Assembly (NCBI RefSeq): GCF_043290135.1
Contig: NC_134701.1
Span: forward strand, 64,301,502 to 64,365,501
Direction of reading: 5' to 3'
Source of the DNA: Rhipicephalus microplus
Lineage: Eukaryota; Arthropoda; Arachnida; Ixodida; Ixodidae
DNA length: 64,000 nt
A model generated the notes under the pieces. It saw nothing but the letters and a program-made list of their open reading frames with translations. It was not told the DNA's origin and made no database searches. Position numbers and translations under genes: made by a program. Of the stretch, positions 23,289 to 34,105 are shown piece after piece. Numbering within the stretch: the stretch's first letter is position 1; every line of letters starts with the position of its first letter.

Positions 23289-23790
23289 ATGTGGACAAAT
23301 GATACGGGGTTGACATCTTTTCTTCTCCTTATAAGCTTGTGTTCGTGTGTGCAAAAAGGCATTGCTATGCAGAGCAAGAGCAATGAAAGTGTTCCGGGTA
23401 ACTGTGGAATAACCTTCCAATATACAGAATGTAAGGAGGCCATTGTATACCGTATTCCATTATCATGCGGAAAAACTTATATTGGCCCAAGCAGAAGATG
23501 CATCAACGTTCGCCTCCGGAAAAACTTATATTGGCCCAAGCAGAAGACGCATCAACGTTCGCCTCCGGGAACATGAACACTCATTGTCAGAGGCAAAATT
23601 GTTCTCTCTCATCGCTCATTGTCACAAATGCGGCTGCATACCCTTCTTCAACTACACAATGATACTGTCGCATCATAAAAATCAGGTAGGAAGGGGAGTG
23701 ATTGAAACCTTAAACATTCGAAGGGAAATCGATGTCATCAATTTTGCTGAGCGGGGGAGAATTTATCTTTCCAGCAACTGCAGAAGATGA
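23289..23790 (+). pseudogene. GIY-YIG endonuclease domain of the Penelope-like element, frame-shifted by a 49-bp tandem duplication
   Basis: Frame one reads A-I-V-Y-R-I-P-L-S-C-G-K-T-Y-I-G-P-S-R-R-C-I-N-V-R-L-R, which has the GIY and YIG halves (here V-Y-R and Y-I-G) and the catalytic arginine of the fold. The 49-bp segment starting CGGAAAAACTTATATTGG at 23468 is repeated at 23517. Because 49 is not a multiple of three, the frame changes, and the rest (L-R-E-H-E-H-S-L and a C-x-x-C-x-C-I region) lies in the next frame. In PLEs this nuclease nicks the target to prime reverse transcription. Confidence 0.87.
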
Positions 23791-23970
23791 TACCAGTGTT
23801 TTTTTTTTTCTTGCTTAAGGCATCTTTGGATATATTGCTGCTTGCGTTTTTTGTATTTTCTGTCAAGTTTCACTTCACCTATATGTATCGGCTGTTCTTT
23901 CGCAAATAAATTTTGCGCCTGTCTGTTCTTTTCCTTCATCACCGTCTCGTGTGCCCTGTATCAACCAAAA

Positions 23971-24603
23971 AGAATGCATATTAACTCGCTTCCATTCTTG
24001 AAAGAAAATATATTAACACGTTGCACGTATTGACAAGCAGCCACATAGTTCCTTTACTTTCATCATACTGCACACCTTAGCCCGAAAAAGAAGTTTCCTA
24101 GATGAAACGACCATTGCATTGTGCCGCATTGCATAGCTTCGCGTTAGAAAGCTGGAACTTGACCTAAGGTATCCTTCTATCACTTATTGAAGGATGCCGA
24201 CAACGCGTGACAGAGAACGGTACAAATTAGAAACTTGCACATTCGAAAGAAGGTGAAGGTTTCTACGGTAGTTTGTTCCAATCAGTTCGCTCATGTTGAA
24301 TTAATTCTCATCGGTGAATACACCATTACTTAACGTGTGTGCATTCTTACCAATATTCAGGCATCTCAAGTGCAAAGTGTAGTTTCGTTTACATAAGCAA
24401 GTGTTTTAGGAAATCTGATGCATACGTGTGTGACTGTATTTTTCGCATATGCTCGTTTTTTTGCAGAGGTTGTAGGGTCACCCATTCTCAAATTAAGGTG
24501 CCGTAATGGTTCCTCGCAAACAGTTTTGATTTCGCATGGGCGTACATACACACACACACACACATGCAAAAGTCCCGTGTGCGTAGCGTTGTTATACATA
24601 TAC
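23971..24603. other. No gene recognised; (AC)n microsatellite
   Basis: Short AC/TG microsatellite near 24549-24566, otherwise unremarkable AT-rich sequence between the Penelope-like element and the plus-strand gypsy element. Confidence 0.5.
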
Positions 24604-24812
24604 TGCCACGCTGTGTTGGTGGCTGAAGTGAGTGGCTGCTTCAATGGATATCAGCAGATCCTGGTGCACTGGCATTGGTTGCTTCTGGTTCAGGACCAGC
24701 GGGCATAAGACATAGCAGTACAGCACGCAGCTCATCCACCAGTCTGTTGCGAGAGGAAACAATAAACAGGGACTTGAAGGGAACGACTGTTTACTCAGCC
24801 ACAGTAGGCACT
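24604..24812 (+). repeat. Rearranged left LTR of the plus-strand gypsy element
   Basis: The first 20 bases match the right LTR directly (TGCCACGCTGTGTTGGTGGC). About 110 bp further, 24749-24812 (starting TGTTGCGAGAGGAAAC) matches the right LTR only as its reverse complement. So the left LTR combines a direct and an inverted part, separated by unrelated sequence. Confidence 0.65.
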
Positions 24813-24966
24813 TCAAGTGCCACCTTCAAGGACTACCACCACAGTATGGCCCCTTGGCAAGTTCCAAGAGGACAGTGTTCGCCACTTCCACAACCCAAAC
24901 CGAGCCTGACCCATTCGCTAGCGTACCCTGTGTCATCAACACTCCTCGCACACCAATTTCACGGCT

Positions 24967-25462
24967 ATGGAAGATTGGCTTGACCGTTCTGACCGCTTTG
25001 CTGCCATCAACGACTGGGACAATCCCCATAAGTTGGAGAACGTCTATGTCTCCCTCTTAAAACGCGGCAAGGGCGTGGTACAAGAACCATTCACAAGTTG
25101 GCAGGAATTCTATCGGCAGCTTCGCGAGGTCTTCGGGAATCCCGAACGGTAAGAGAGCAGAGCAGGCACTTTCTTCGTGGTTCCAAATGCTGAACAAGAG
25201 CTTCAACATGTTTGTCAAATAGATGTCGTGATTGTTTCAACAGGCTGACCCCCACATGCCAAAAGACCAGAAGGTGCGCCTGCTTATGCGAGCCGTAAAG
25301 GACCAGCTTATCGCGGACCTTGTGCGCAAGGCTTCTATGACGGGGTCGGAGTTCATACGTGAGGCCACAATTATAGAGCGCATGCTTCGGCAGGGGTTGT
25401 CGCAGTATGAGCGTCAGATGGCCATGTCCGCTGCTTGCACGCTTGTACCAGGAGGTGATTGA
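24967..25462 (+). pseudogene. gag of the plus-strand gypsy element
   Basis: Two frames follow: 24967-25152 (M-E-D-W-L-D-R-S-D-R-F-A-A, then W-Q-E-F-Y-R-Q-L-R-E-V-F-G) and 25232-25462 (D-Q-K-V-R-L-L-M-R-A-V-K-D-Q and S-E-F-I-R-E-A-T). The W-Q-E-F and final helical blocks are typical of Ty3/gypsy Gag. A frame break lies between them, near 25150. Confidence 0.8.
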
Positions 25463-25791
25463 TGACAGGGAGGTCCTCGTTGAACTCGTACAGCAAGTTG
25501 TACGCGAATAACTTTAGGAATCTCATGCAGCGTCCCCTCCGAGTGTTGCTGCTCTTACAGACGCCGTTCATGACAAAATCAGCACTTCGTTCATTCGCAA
25601 TCCGAACTTCCCACCCTTTCCTACGCAGATGCCCTACGCGTCTCTGTGCCGTCGACGGCATGTTTTGTTCATCTACTTGTGAGGCCCCTAGACGTTTTAA
25701 AAGTCCAGCCCATCACCCGACATTGCAGGCCAGTTTTCGTCTTGGCCCGCGATAGTCCAGCGTCTGGCGTTCACCCGCCAATCGTCCTTTG

Positions 25792-25833
25792 TGCTTCCAT
25801 TGTGGCGAAGTTGGACACATGCACTGTGACTGT
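25792..25833 (+). pseudogene. CCHC zinc knuckle of the plus-strand gypsy Gag
   Basis: Translation gives C-F-H-C-G-E-V-G-H-M-H-C-D-C, a complete C-x2-C-x4-H-x4-C nucleocapsid knuckle. Confidence 0.88.
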
Positions 25834-25978
25834 TACTACCGATGAATAGGCCTATGCAGATTGCACCCGGATGCTCGTTGTCCCCGCTATGATGAGCGCC
25901 CGCAAGAAATTGTGGATCACTTGGAAGGCATTAATCACGCTCCTGTCCCGCTGCGACGACAGTCATGGTCACCATCAC

Positions 25979-26192
25979 CCGTCCATCCGCGTCAACGCAC
26001 TGTACTCGACCAGCCTTTGGGTCCTCTGGTGTCAGTGGTGCTAGGCCCAGGGCGGGTAAACTGAAAACGGCGACCTCCGGAGGTCCGTCCATCCGCGTCA
26101 ACGCACTGTACTCGACCAGCCTTTGGGTCCTCTGGTGTCAGTGGTGCTAGGCCCAGGCCGGGTAAACTGAAAACGGCGACCTCCGGAGGTGA
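25979..26192 (+). repeat. Tandem duplication, 2 x 106 bp
   Basis: GTCCATCCGCGTCAACGCAC occurs at 25981 and again at 26087, and the following 100 bp match almost perfectly (GGCGGG against GCCGGG is the only difference I see). It lies between knuckle and protease and shifts the frame, as 106 is not a multiple of three. Confidence 0.92.
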
Positions 26193-26223
26193 AGCCGCTG
26201 TCACGCAAACCGACAAATATTCT

Positions 26224-26820
26224 TTGCCGCCGCCTTACAACGTGCCGTTAAAGCCTGCTTCTGAAACTGCCAACAGAATGTCCGCTGCCATTACCACTTT
26301 CATCTACTGTTATTCGGTGACTGAGCTTGTCGACACGGGAGCCAATTACTCAGTGATGAGTGCTTCATTGGCCACCCGTCTACACAAGGTGCTGACTACT
26401 AGGGATGGCCCTCAATTAATCACCGCTAAAGGACACCTCGTATACCCTATAGGAAGGTGCACCTCCAGGCTTAAGAGCTGTGGGTTAGCTTTCGTAGCGT
26501 CATTTCTTGTACTGCCCCACTGTTCTCGGCTGGTCATTTTGGGAATGGATTTTCTGCAAGAGTATGGAGCGATAAATAATCTGCGTGACTTGTTTGTCAG
26601 CTTCGCTAGCCGTATTTCTCCAGATTTAGACATCGAGAACGAACATCGTGGTGTGGCCTTGCGCGTAGTTGATGGTTGCATCACATTGCCGCCTCGCAGT
26701 AGTGTCTTCATCCATGTTGAGTGTCCGCGGGAGAAGTCAATTACGAGCATCGCCGAAGGTAACCTCACGTTATTGCTTGATCAGGAAGTCGTCATTACTC
26801 TAAGTCTTGTTCAACTCTGA
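26224..26820 (+). pseudogene. Retropepsin-like protease of the plus-strand gypsy element
   Basis: An open frame of 198 codons carries E-L-V-D-T-G-A-N-Y-S-V-M-S, the aspartic protease active site, and V-I-L-G-M-D-F-L-Q-E-Y-G, the conserved end of the protease fold. This is the longest intact piece of the element. The remainder (I-T-L-P-P-R-S-S-V-F-I-H-V) is the usual linker before RT. Confidence 0.9.
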
Positions 26821-27199
26821 AATGGCCAGACTACACTTTTAGTTACAAACTTCAGTGGAGAATACAGGCATTTTGCGAAATGCGCCATCGTAGCATACTT
26901 GGAGGCATTGGATGATTTGGACGCCTTCCCTTTGATTACCATGATCGCGGCTGAAACTGCTGCGATACTGATGTGACTAGTCGCCTCAACGTCAGTCGCC
27001 ACTTATAACAACATAACTGAGGAAGGCTCCCGAGGCTCCTCTCATTCTTTAGTGACTATTTTGCGACAACGTTGAAAGCCCGGCAGACCCCTATAATTAA
27101 TGAAACACAGAATTATCACTTAGCCCAACTTACAACCCGAGTGACATTGGCGCACGTTTACGGCGTATTGCAGTCTGAACAGAATGCGTCCGTCATCAA

Positions 27200-27850
27200 G
27201 TAAAACAAATGCTCCACGACGACGTGATTTAACCATAGACTAGTCCTTGGGCATCATGAGTTGTTTTGGTTAAAAAGAAAGACGGCTCACTTTGATTCTG
27301 CGTAGACTAATGAAAACTGAACAACATAACCAAAAATGACGTATATCCCATTCGTCGCATCGATGACTCCTTGGATCGCCTGCGACATGCCCGTTACTTC
27401 TCTTCCATTTTTTTTCATTGATTTCCAGTAGCGCATATTGGCAGATTCAAGTAGATGAACGGGACTGAGGAAAAACAGCGTTTGTTACATCTGACTGTCT
27501 GTATGAATTTGAAGTTCATACAGACAGTCAGATGTAACACGTGTTACATCTGACTTCGCAATAGCCACATTCTAACGAATGATGGACACAGTTTTGTGTC
27601 ACATGAAGTGGCATTCGGGTTCAGTGTATTTAGACGACATAGTCGTTTTTTCTACGACTCTTGAGCAGTACATTGAGCGGCTTGAGGCGATTCTTCTGGC
27701 TATTCGCATCGCCGGCTTGTCTCTGAAACTGCAAAAAGTGTTATTTTGGATATAAGAAACTCAAATATTTTGGCCATATTGTCAGCAGCAGTGGTGTTCG
27801 CCCCGACCCTGAGAAGGCTATGGCGGTTGCTTTGTTCCTGATGCTGAAGA
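27200..27850 (+). pseudogene. Reverse transcriptase remnant of the plus-strand gypsy element
   Basis: Scattered pieces in different frames include [10 protein letters not shown] (about 27268), N-D-V-Y-P-I-R-R-I-D-D-S-L-D (about 27335), A-F-V-T-S-D-C-L-Y-E-F (about 27478), Y-L-D-D-I-V-V-F-S-T (about 27627) and G-H-I-V-S-S-S-G-V (about 27773). Between Y-E-F and the Y-L-D-D block, the normal V-M-P-F-G-L stretch is replaced by an inverted duplication (27483-27555). Confidence 0.85.
27483..27555. repeat. Perfect snapback hairpin, 25-bp arms, plus partial third copy
   Basis: The arm 27483-27507 (TGTTACATCTGACTGTCTGT...) is followed by a 7-base loop and its perfect reverse complement at 27515-27539; a third, direct copy of the first 14 bases starts at 27542. 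It sits inside the RT frame and destroys it. The pattern is what template switching back onto the nascent strand would leave. Confidence 0.95.
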
Positions 27851-27856
27851 CAAAGC

Positions 27857-28435
27857 ATGATGTATGCCGCTTTCTGGTCCTTGGTGCTTATTACTGCCGC
27901 TTCGTTCCAAATTTTTGTGAAAATCGCTGACCCTCTACGACAACTTGTCAAGGAGGACGTCTCCTTTGCCTGGGGTCCCAAACAATCCGGTACTTTCCGC
28001 GACCTTCAACAACGCCTACAAACGCTGCCGATCCTTGGTCACTTCGACGCCGAAGCAGACATGGAAGTTCGCACTGACGCGTGTGACCTTGGCCTCGGAT
28101 CTATTCTTGTGCAATATCAAGATGGCGTGGAACGTGTCATCGCCTACGCTGGCTGTACGTTGTCATGCGAAGAAGAACTACTCGACGACCGAAAAAGAAT
28201 GTCTTGCGGTTGTATAGGCCAATAGGAAATTCAGGCCCTGCTTGTACGGACGCCCCTTCAGAATTGTCAGTGACCACCATTCTCTCTGCTGGCTAGCGAA
28301 TCTGAAAGATCTTGCGAGCCGTCTCACAAGATGGGGCCTTCGGTTACAGGAATTCGATATAACAATAGTTGAGAAGTCTGGCCAGAAAGACGCCGGCGCT
28401 GACTGTCTTTCCCGTGCACCCATTGAGATCGCTGC
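27857..28435 (+). pseudogene. RNase H and tether of the plus-strand gypsy element
   Basis: Frame 27857-28225 has E-V-R-T-D-A-C-D-L-G-L-G-S-I-L-V-Q, the RNase H start with its aspartate kept. Frame 28242 onward has S-D-H-H-S-L-C-W-L and R-L-T-R-W-G-L-R-L-Q-E-F followed by G-A-D-C-L-S-R, the usual RNase H tail. A frameshift near 28200 separates the parts. Confidence 0.9.
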
Positions 28436-29545
28436 AGAAGACGAGGATGATGACTTCAGCAGCCTTGCTATTTCCACATCAATAAATGTGGCTGAGCAGC
28501 AACGCCATGGCTTAGAACTACAACTTCTGATAGAATACCTTGAGGGACGTCGCCCACAAACCCAACGTCAGTTTGCGCGTGACTTGTCATCTTTCTGTCT
28601 GCGCCAAGACATCCTCCACAAGTGCAACTTTCATTCAATGAAAACTGTTTATCTCCTCGTCTTTCCTTCTGCTCTCCACAATGATATTTTGCGTGCTTGC
28701 CATGACAAGGCGTCGTCAGGGCATCTTGGCTTCACGTGTATTCTGGTGAGGATCAAGAACAAATACTATTAGTGGGAACTTACTAAAACCACCTGGCAGT
28801 AAGTAAAGATATGCACAGCTTGCCAACGCTGCAAAAATCTAATGACGAAACCAGCCGGTCTGCTTCATTCTTTATGACCCCCTCGCGCACCTTTTGAAAA
28901 GATCAGGATGGATTTACTCGGCCCATTTCTGAAGTCTACTGCTGGTAACCAGTGGATAGTGGTTGCCACTGACTACTTGACCAGATATTGCGAAACACAA
29001 GGCTCCCAGCGAGCAACTGCTTCTGATGTGGCTAACTTTTTTATCAAGAACATTGTTCTCCGCCACGGTGCTTCCGCTGTCATCACCGATCATTGTACTG
29101 CATTTACGGCCCATTGGCTCCGAGAAATTCTGTTGCTGAGCGGTATGACGCAGCAACTGCATGCCACCCTCAGGCTAACAGGTTAACTGAACGCCTTAAC
29201 AAAATGATGGCAGATATGCTTTCGATGTATGTCTCCAAGGATCACAAGAATTGGGACGAAATCCTCCTGTATATCACATTTACCTACAACACGGCCCTTC
29301 AGGGAAGCACCGACTTTGCTCCTTTTCGTCTGGTTTACAGCCGCGACGTCACTACAATGCTTGACACCATGCTGCAACCAACTGTGCCAGACATGATTAC
29401 CCCGGACACAGATGTATTTGTTCAGCGTGCCGAAGACTCCCGGCTGCTTTTGCGCTTTCACATTTTATCGTGGCAAACTTCTGATGCTCGCCGGTACAAC
29501 TCCCACCACCGAGCAGTAACATGCGAACCGGGTGACTTAGTCTGA
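28436..29545 (+). pseudogene. Integrase of the plus-strand gypsy element
   Basis: The HHCC zinc-binding part is visible across a frame break (C-H-D-K-A-S-S-G-H-L-G and C-T-A-C-Q-R-C). The core has M-D-L-L-G-P-F (first Asp), V-I-T-D-H-C-T-A-F (second Asp) and A-N-R-L-T-E-R-L-N (Glu), so the DDE triad residues are all still present, in two frames (28908-29186 and 29093-29545). The C-terminal part decays after 29545. Confidence 0.9.
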
Positions 29546-29904
29546 GTTTACACTCCCATATGTCAACGTGGGCACTCAGAGAAACTGTTGTGTCGGTACT
29601 TCAGAGCCTACCGAGTTCTTCATCGCCCTGGGGCAAGTCAAGCGCGAAGTTGCCCCAACAGACACGTTGCACCGTTCTTGTAGACCAACTCCTCGGATGT
29701 GGTTCATGTCTCCAGCCGTACTATTCACGTTGACTGCAAGTCATGAACTTTGTGATGTGGGACTGTCCTTCAAGACAATTGTACATTTTTTCGTCGCTTC
29801 TTGTTTTTGTACACAGACATATTTCGCTACCTTCCGTTAGTTTTTGGAGCCATGGCATTCATGCAATGCTTGTTTTTTTTTTTTTTCCTTTGGGAAGAGG
29901 GTAA

Positions 29905-30015
29905 TGCCACGCTGTGTTGGTGGCAGAAGAAGAGAGTGATGAAGTGAGTCACTGCTGTGGCTGAGTAAACAGTCGTTTCCTTCGAGTCCCTGTTTATCGT
30001 TTCCTCTCGCGACAA
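29905..30015 (+). repeat. Right LTR of the plus-strand gypsy element
   Basis: 111 bp with TG...CA ends. Contains TGAGTAAACAGTCGTTTCC and CCTGTTTATCGTTTCCTCTC. The flanks (TATAC before the left end, ATATC after this end) are only a weak match for a target-site duplication. Confidence 0.7.
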
Positions 30016-31598
30016 TATCATGTCTGCGCATTTATAGTGTGTGTTTATATATCTGCTTTGAATATCAACTGCTGCAGCACGAACAAGCGAGTGTTCGTAA
30101 GCACAGGATGTTATGTATTCAAAACCTTATAACATAATTTGGCTATATTGGTTAAAATTCGAACTGCTCTTGTTTGATTTTTCGAAAATAGACTTTTTGA
30201 CAAAAAAAATCGCTTCTTTAACCTTTTTTTTTTTTTCTATCATGCCTTATCTGGGAAAAGAATATTTTGCTGGAGTGTTGAAAATATATTGCTCTATATT
30301 TGTACTTTTTGAAATTTTTGCGGGAAGTAAGGATAGCCTTGATAAAAAATACCAAGCCTTTTTTATTTTGACCGAGTTTGCCATTTTTTCAGAATGTTTT
30401 GCATTTGCAGGCAGCTTAAGGAAAACATGAATGTAATCGCCTGTAATGCATATTAAAACAAGAAAAAAAAGTTTCGACACATCATATACAGTGGGCATTA
30501 AATTCGCCTGCAAAATTGGGAAATGTTGCAGCAAGCAATAGCGAGACACGTGCACTGCCTCCTTCAAACTTTTTTTTGGCCCACTGGGGTGTTTCAGGAA
30601 ACAAAATTTTCGGTTCCGTGCAACTCGACTATACCCATGTAACATAAGGAAAGTATACAAAGCAAAAATATATTATCCGGACACGCATGTTCAAGCTCTC
30701 GTGTAATCACGCTAAGCACTGCTGTATTGTTACGTGTTTTATGTGTGTGAATGGAAGTTGGGACTTATGCTATTTTAAACTTTTTGTGCGGTCAGTCTCG
30801 AGCATTGAAATAAATGTCAGTCTCAAGCGGCCTGGCGTCCGTCTCGCATCGAACATGTAGGTTGAGTGTTTGTTTCCCAGCGGCACAATGGAGGAATATT
30901 TCATATTGTGTTGATTTGTGTGTCTGTCAGGCAAGCAGGCAGCTGCAAATAGGGGAGTAGTCGACTGTTTGCGATGAACCTTCTGCCACGGCTGTGTGAG
31001 TCTGCTGTGCTGTGCTGCATGTGCATTTGTAAATATAAAACACAAGAACATACACTACTCCAGCCCACCATGGCGACTTAGTGCCTTTACAATGTGAAAC
31101 ACAATAGCGTTGCTGTGGTTCCCAGCCTTGAATGCCACATCTTGCTCTGGATAGATGGATAAAATGCAAAAATACCCAGGTGCTTGCATTTAAGTGCACA
31201 TTAGGGAACACCTGGTAGCACAAATTTACTTTGAGTGCCGTGCTATGGTGAACTTTATAATAAAGTCGTTTTGGCTTGTAGAATCGAGAATTTAGTTTAA
31301 TTTTGTTTTAAAAGCTTCTCTCATTGCCACATTTTTAATTGAGAAAATTCTGAGCCACTGCTGAAAGAAAGGTGTGAATGCGTATCACATAATTGATACA
31401 TATAGTGTTCCGTGATGTGTTCCAACACAAATGTGCATCTGTTACCAATGCATCAGCAATGTAACAATCTTTTATTTGTGGCTCCCGTAGTAGCCCACTG
31501 CATGTGCTTGGAGCTGAAACAGCTTTTTATGCACCGGAAGCAGAAAAAGAATTTATGAGTACAATTTACTATTTGTGGGTAATTCATTACAAAAAATT
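30016..31598. other. No gene recognised
   Basis: AT-rich non-coding sequence with long T runs. Short frames on both strands carry no recognisable domain. Confidence 0.4.
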
Positions 31599-31756
31599 GC
31601 ACTGCCAGGGTGGTCTAGTGGCTAAGGTATTCGGCTGCTGACCCGCAGGTCGCGGGATCAAATCCTGGCTGTGGCAGCTGTATTCCCGATGGACGCAGAA
31701 ATGCGGCCGTCTCATATCGTGGTTTTGGGACGTTAAACCCCACAATTCAATCAATC
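31599..31756 (+). mobile_element. Ruka-type SINE with internal deletion
   Basis: The tRNA-like head (GGTGGTCTAGTGGCTAAGG, GGGATCAAATCC) and the 3' end (GTGGTTTTGGGACGTTAAAC, CAATCAATC) are present, but about 85 bp of the body between GCAGAAATG and the CGTCTCAT block are missing. Confidence 0.9.
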
Positions 31757-32683
31757 GTTATGAAAAAAGTTCTGCCACTCCTAATGACGAAATAAAACAA
31801 TTTTATGATTATGGTTGTTGTTTGCATATAAAGGACTTCGGGTGGGTGTCTCGAATTCGCCTTACGCAGTGAGCCACTGTCAGGCAATTTAGTTCTACAA
31901 AAGCCTGGTCGGGGAGAAGGCAGGGGTTATTTTTGTATATGCTGTTGAAGAAGAAGCAACCTTTCCCATGTTCACTAAAAGTCATTACTTAGGAAATTTC
32001 GTGGCGGAACTCCAACAAATCAAATCAAATCTCCAAATCAACTAAAATCTAAAGGCCGATTCTAAAGTAGTTTTTGTTGTGTTATGTTTTTGTTTAGTTT
32101 TATTCTAGCATGTGGCGACCGTATGTGGTGTCTTAACAAAAACAATGCTTCAGAACAGTCATACCTGTGTAGCTCACAAACATACTTATTAAGCAAATAT
32201 AAAAATATTACGCGAGGATAATGTAGCATGTGCATGTCCGAGACTCCCAACAATGGGATAATTTATTTTCAATCCCTGCTACCACAAGAAGAAAACTACA
32301 AGAAATAGTAAAAGATGAAAAACGTTCATTTAGGAGGCCATTTGACTGCTTCATAATATACGTTACCCCCTTTCTTACACTTAGACTGTGCCACAGGCGC
32401 TATGATAAAAAACTTTTTCTTTCATCTAATGCTGACATACTCGAGTAGCTCGACCCTGAAATCTGCAACAGCACACCAGCCAGCATTAATGATCCTCTCA
32501 TAAATTGCCAAGGCTAGGTTATAATTGTATATAAACTGCAATACTCCGATTCCTAATTGGTGTTTATGAAACTGCAAATGCATTTTTCATGTTTCGAGTC
32601 CTGCAAGTCTTTGGACGACCTAGTGCACAAGTGTGTTTAAGCCTGAAGAACATTTTGTGATGTTTCCAAATTTTGTTGTGCAG
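31757..32683. other. Non-coding, upstream of the first visible Hipk coding exon
   Basis: No coding frame with recognisable domains. The right end forms the pyrimidine-rich tract and CAG acceptor of the exon at 32684. Confidence 0.45.
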
Positions 32684-32766
32684 GGCTCAAGTGGGATGCT
32701 GGACCGTCCCTCGGAAGTCTATTCGGACCAGAGCTTCAAGAAGAGGCGGCTGGAGAACACTAGCTG
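32684..32766 (+). CDS. Hipk: Hipk first visible coding exon (N-terminus)
   Basis: Acceptor TTTTGTTGTGCAG precedes and donor GTGAGT follows. The frame reads G-S-S-G-M-L-D-R-P-S-E-V-Y-S-D-Q-S-F-K-K-R-R-L-E-N-T-S and ends with two bases of a codon completed by the exon at 35528. Vertebrate HIPKs begin with a Met a few residues before a V-F-S..S-F...K-K-L-K-I-E-P-S stretch, so the ATG at 32696 is a plausible start, with the upstream part 5' UTR. A start in an earlier exon cannot be excluded. The K-K-R-R-L cluster could add to nuclear import. Confidence 0.72.
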
Positions 32767-33842
32767 GTGAGTCACTCGCCATTTCCCGACGCATTCATCT
32801 AATTTTGCCATGACGCCGTCTGGCGAAAAGAGCATTCCAGACTGCCCTCGCTCTGAGTCTCCAGCGCTCCAGGAGATGAAATGCTTGTGAATATTCAGCA
32901 AATGTGAATGAGAGAGCGGACTCTATTGTAGAACATTGGATGTGTGATTCGAGGGTTGTGGGTTGATCCCACTGATAGCAAAGGTGCTTTTGTGTTCTCT
33001 TTGATTTTTTTACTGCCAAGTGTTGCAAGATCGATGCATACCGAAAACCTTCGAGCAAGGAAGTCTCGAAAGGAGTGCTGCCTTTAATGCCGGCTGTCAA
33101 GTACTCATGTGAATGTAACTTTCAGCATGAAAAATCGAACGCCATCTTATCTAAGGTATTTTATGCTAGAACCAATTGTTTTGTAGCTGATGCCAGAGAG
33201 CGTGAACCGTGTGCAACAGCTCACTTCTTCATTCTTTCTCGTCTGTATGACGTAAGCTCTATCTCCACTATTTTTGTTTATTTGGTGTGTATGTATTTGG
33301 TAACAGGTGACACGCAACGTGTTAAGTAGTTCTAAAGTATGTTTTTCATTGCAAAGACTTTGCTTCCGGGGCATATGGAGAATTCATGACAATACATAAA
33401 AGTATGCGTTAAAGTTATATTTTAGATAATTCAGCTGCGAAATCATTTAAATGTTGCTATTCAAAGTTTAATATTTTTTATTTTGTTTGGCAGTTTCATA
33501 ATTCAGACATTAACATGTTAATTCATTTAAATTTAGGTCATAATTATTATATTTCTGTTTAAGAAACTAGAAATGTTCCCTAGGCTCTCCTTGGCCAAAT
33601 AGTCTGTTGCATTTACTGGGGCTGCCAATCACAGGGGCTTAGTGACTTACTATGTGGCCTGAGCTTTGTCATAAATGCTTGCCACCAACTGCTTCTCAAA
33701 TTTCTAACATCTGTCGACCTAGATGTCATGCCTCCTCAATCGCAATATATTGAAATGAAGCTCTTGTGTTACCAGTTCATGGGGAATCATATTCCAGGCA
33801 AATTCCTACCCACTTTGTTATGGCATCATGAATGCTCCACCT

Positions 33843-34092
33843 GTCCCGCCACGGTGGTCTAGTAGCTAAGGTACTCGGCTGCTGACCCGCAAGTCACGGG
33901 ATCAAATCCCGGCTGTGGCGGCTGCATTTCCGATGGAGGTGAAAATGTTGTGGGCCCTTGTACTCAGATTTGGGTGCACGTTAAAGAACCCCAGGTGATC
34001 AAAATTTCTGAGTCCTCCACTACGGCGTCTCTCATGATCAAATAGTGGTTTTGGGACGTTAAACCCCACAATCAATCAATCAATCAATCAAT
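33843..34092 (+). mobile_element. Ruka-type SINE in the first visible Hipk intron
   Basis: Complete copy from TCCCGCCACGGTGGTCTAG to an (ATCA)n tail. Flanked by GAATGCTCCACCT (33830-33842) and GAGTGCTCCACCT (34093-34105), a 13-bp target-site duplication with one difference, so the insertion is fairly recent. Confidence 0.94.
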
Positions 34093-34105
34093 GAGTGCTC
34101 CACCT

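Larger units (their letters stand above)
22701..23970 (+). mobile_element. Penelope-like element (PLE), internally deleted
   Basis: The unit starts TTTTGGTTGATACAGCGCAC and its reverse complement, with two mismatches over 27 bp, lies at 23944-23970, so it is bounded by inverted copies of the same terminus. Between them are an RT piece with Y-V-D-D and a GIY-YIG endonuclease domain, the pair of domains that defines Penelope-like elements. Most of the RT is missing: the Y-V-D-D block follows the left terminus after about 70 bp. PLE termini are known to be flexible in orientation. Confidence 0.85.
24604..30015 (+). mobile_element. Ty3/gypsy LTR retrotransposon, plus strand, heavily mutated
   Basis: The order gag, CCHC knuckle, protease, RT, RNase H, integrase runs left to right. 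The right LTR (29905-30015) starts TGCCACGCTGTGTTGGTGGC and ends CTCTCGCGACA; the same start is found at 24604, but the left LTR is rearranged. Stops and frameshifts occur throughout, and there is a 106-bp tandem duplication between gag and protease and a snapback inverted duplication in RT. It is a different lineage from the two minus-strand gypsy elements: its RNase H keeps T-D-A and the LTR differs. Confidence 0.92.

Noticed and set aside
24549..24566. AC/TG microsatellite as a structural element
   Set aside because: Nine short dinucleotide units, common in arthropod DNA, with no sign of function.
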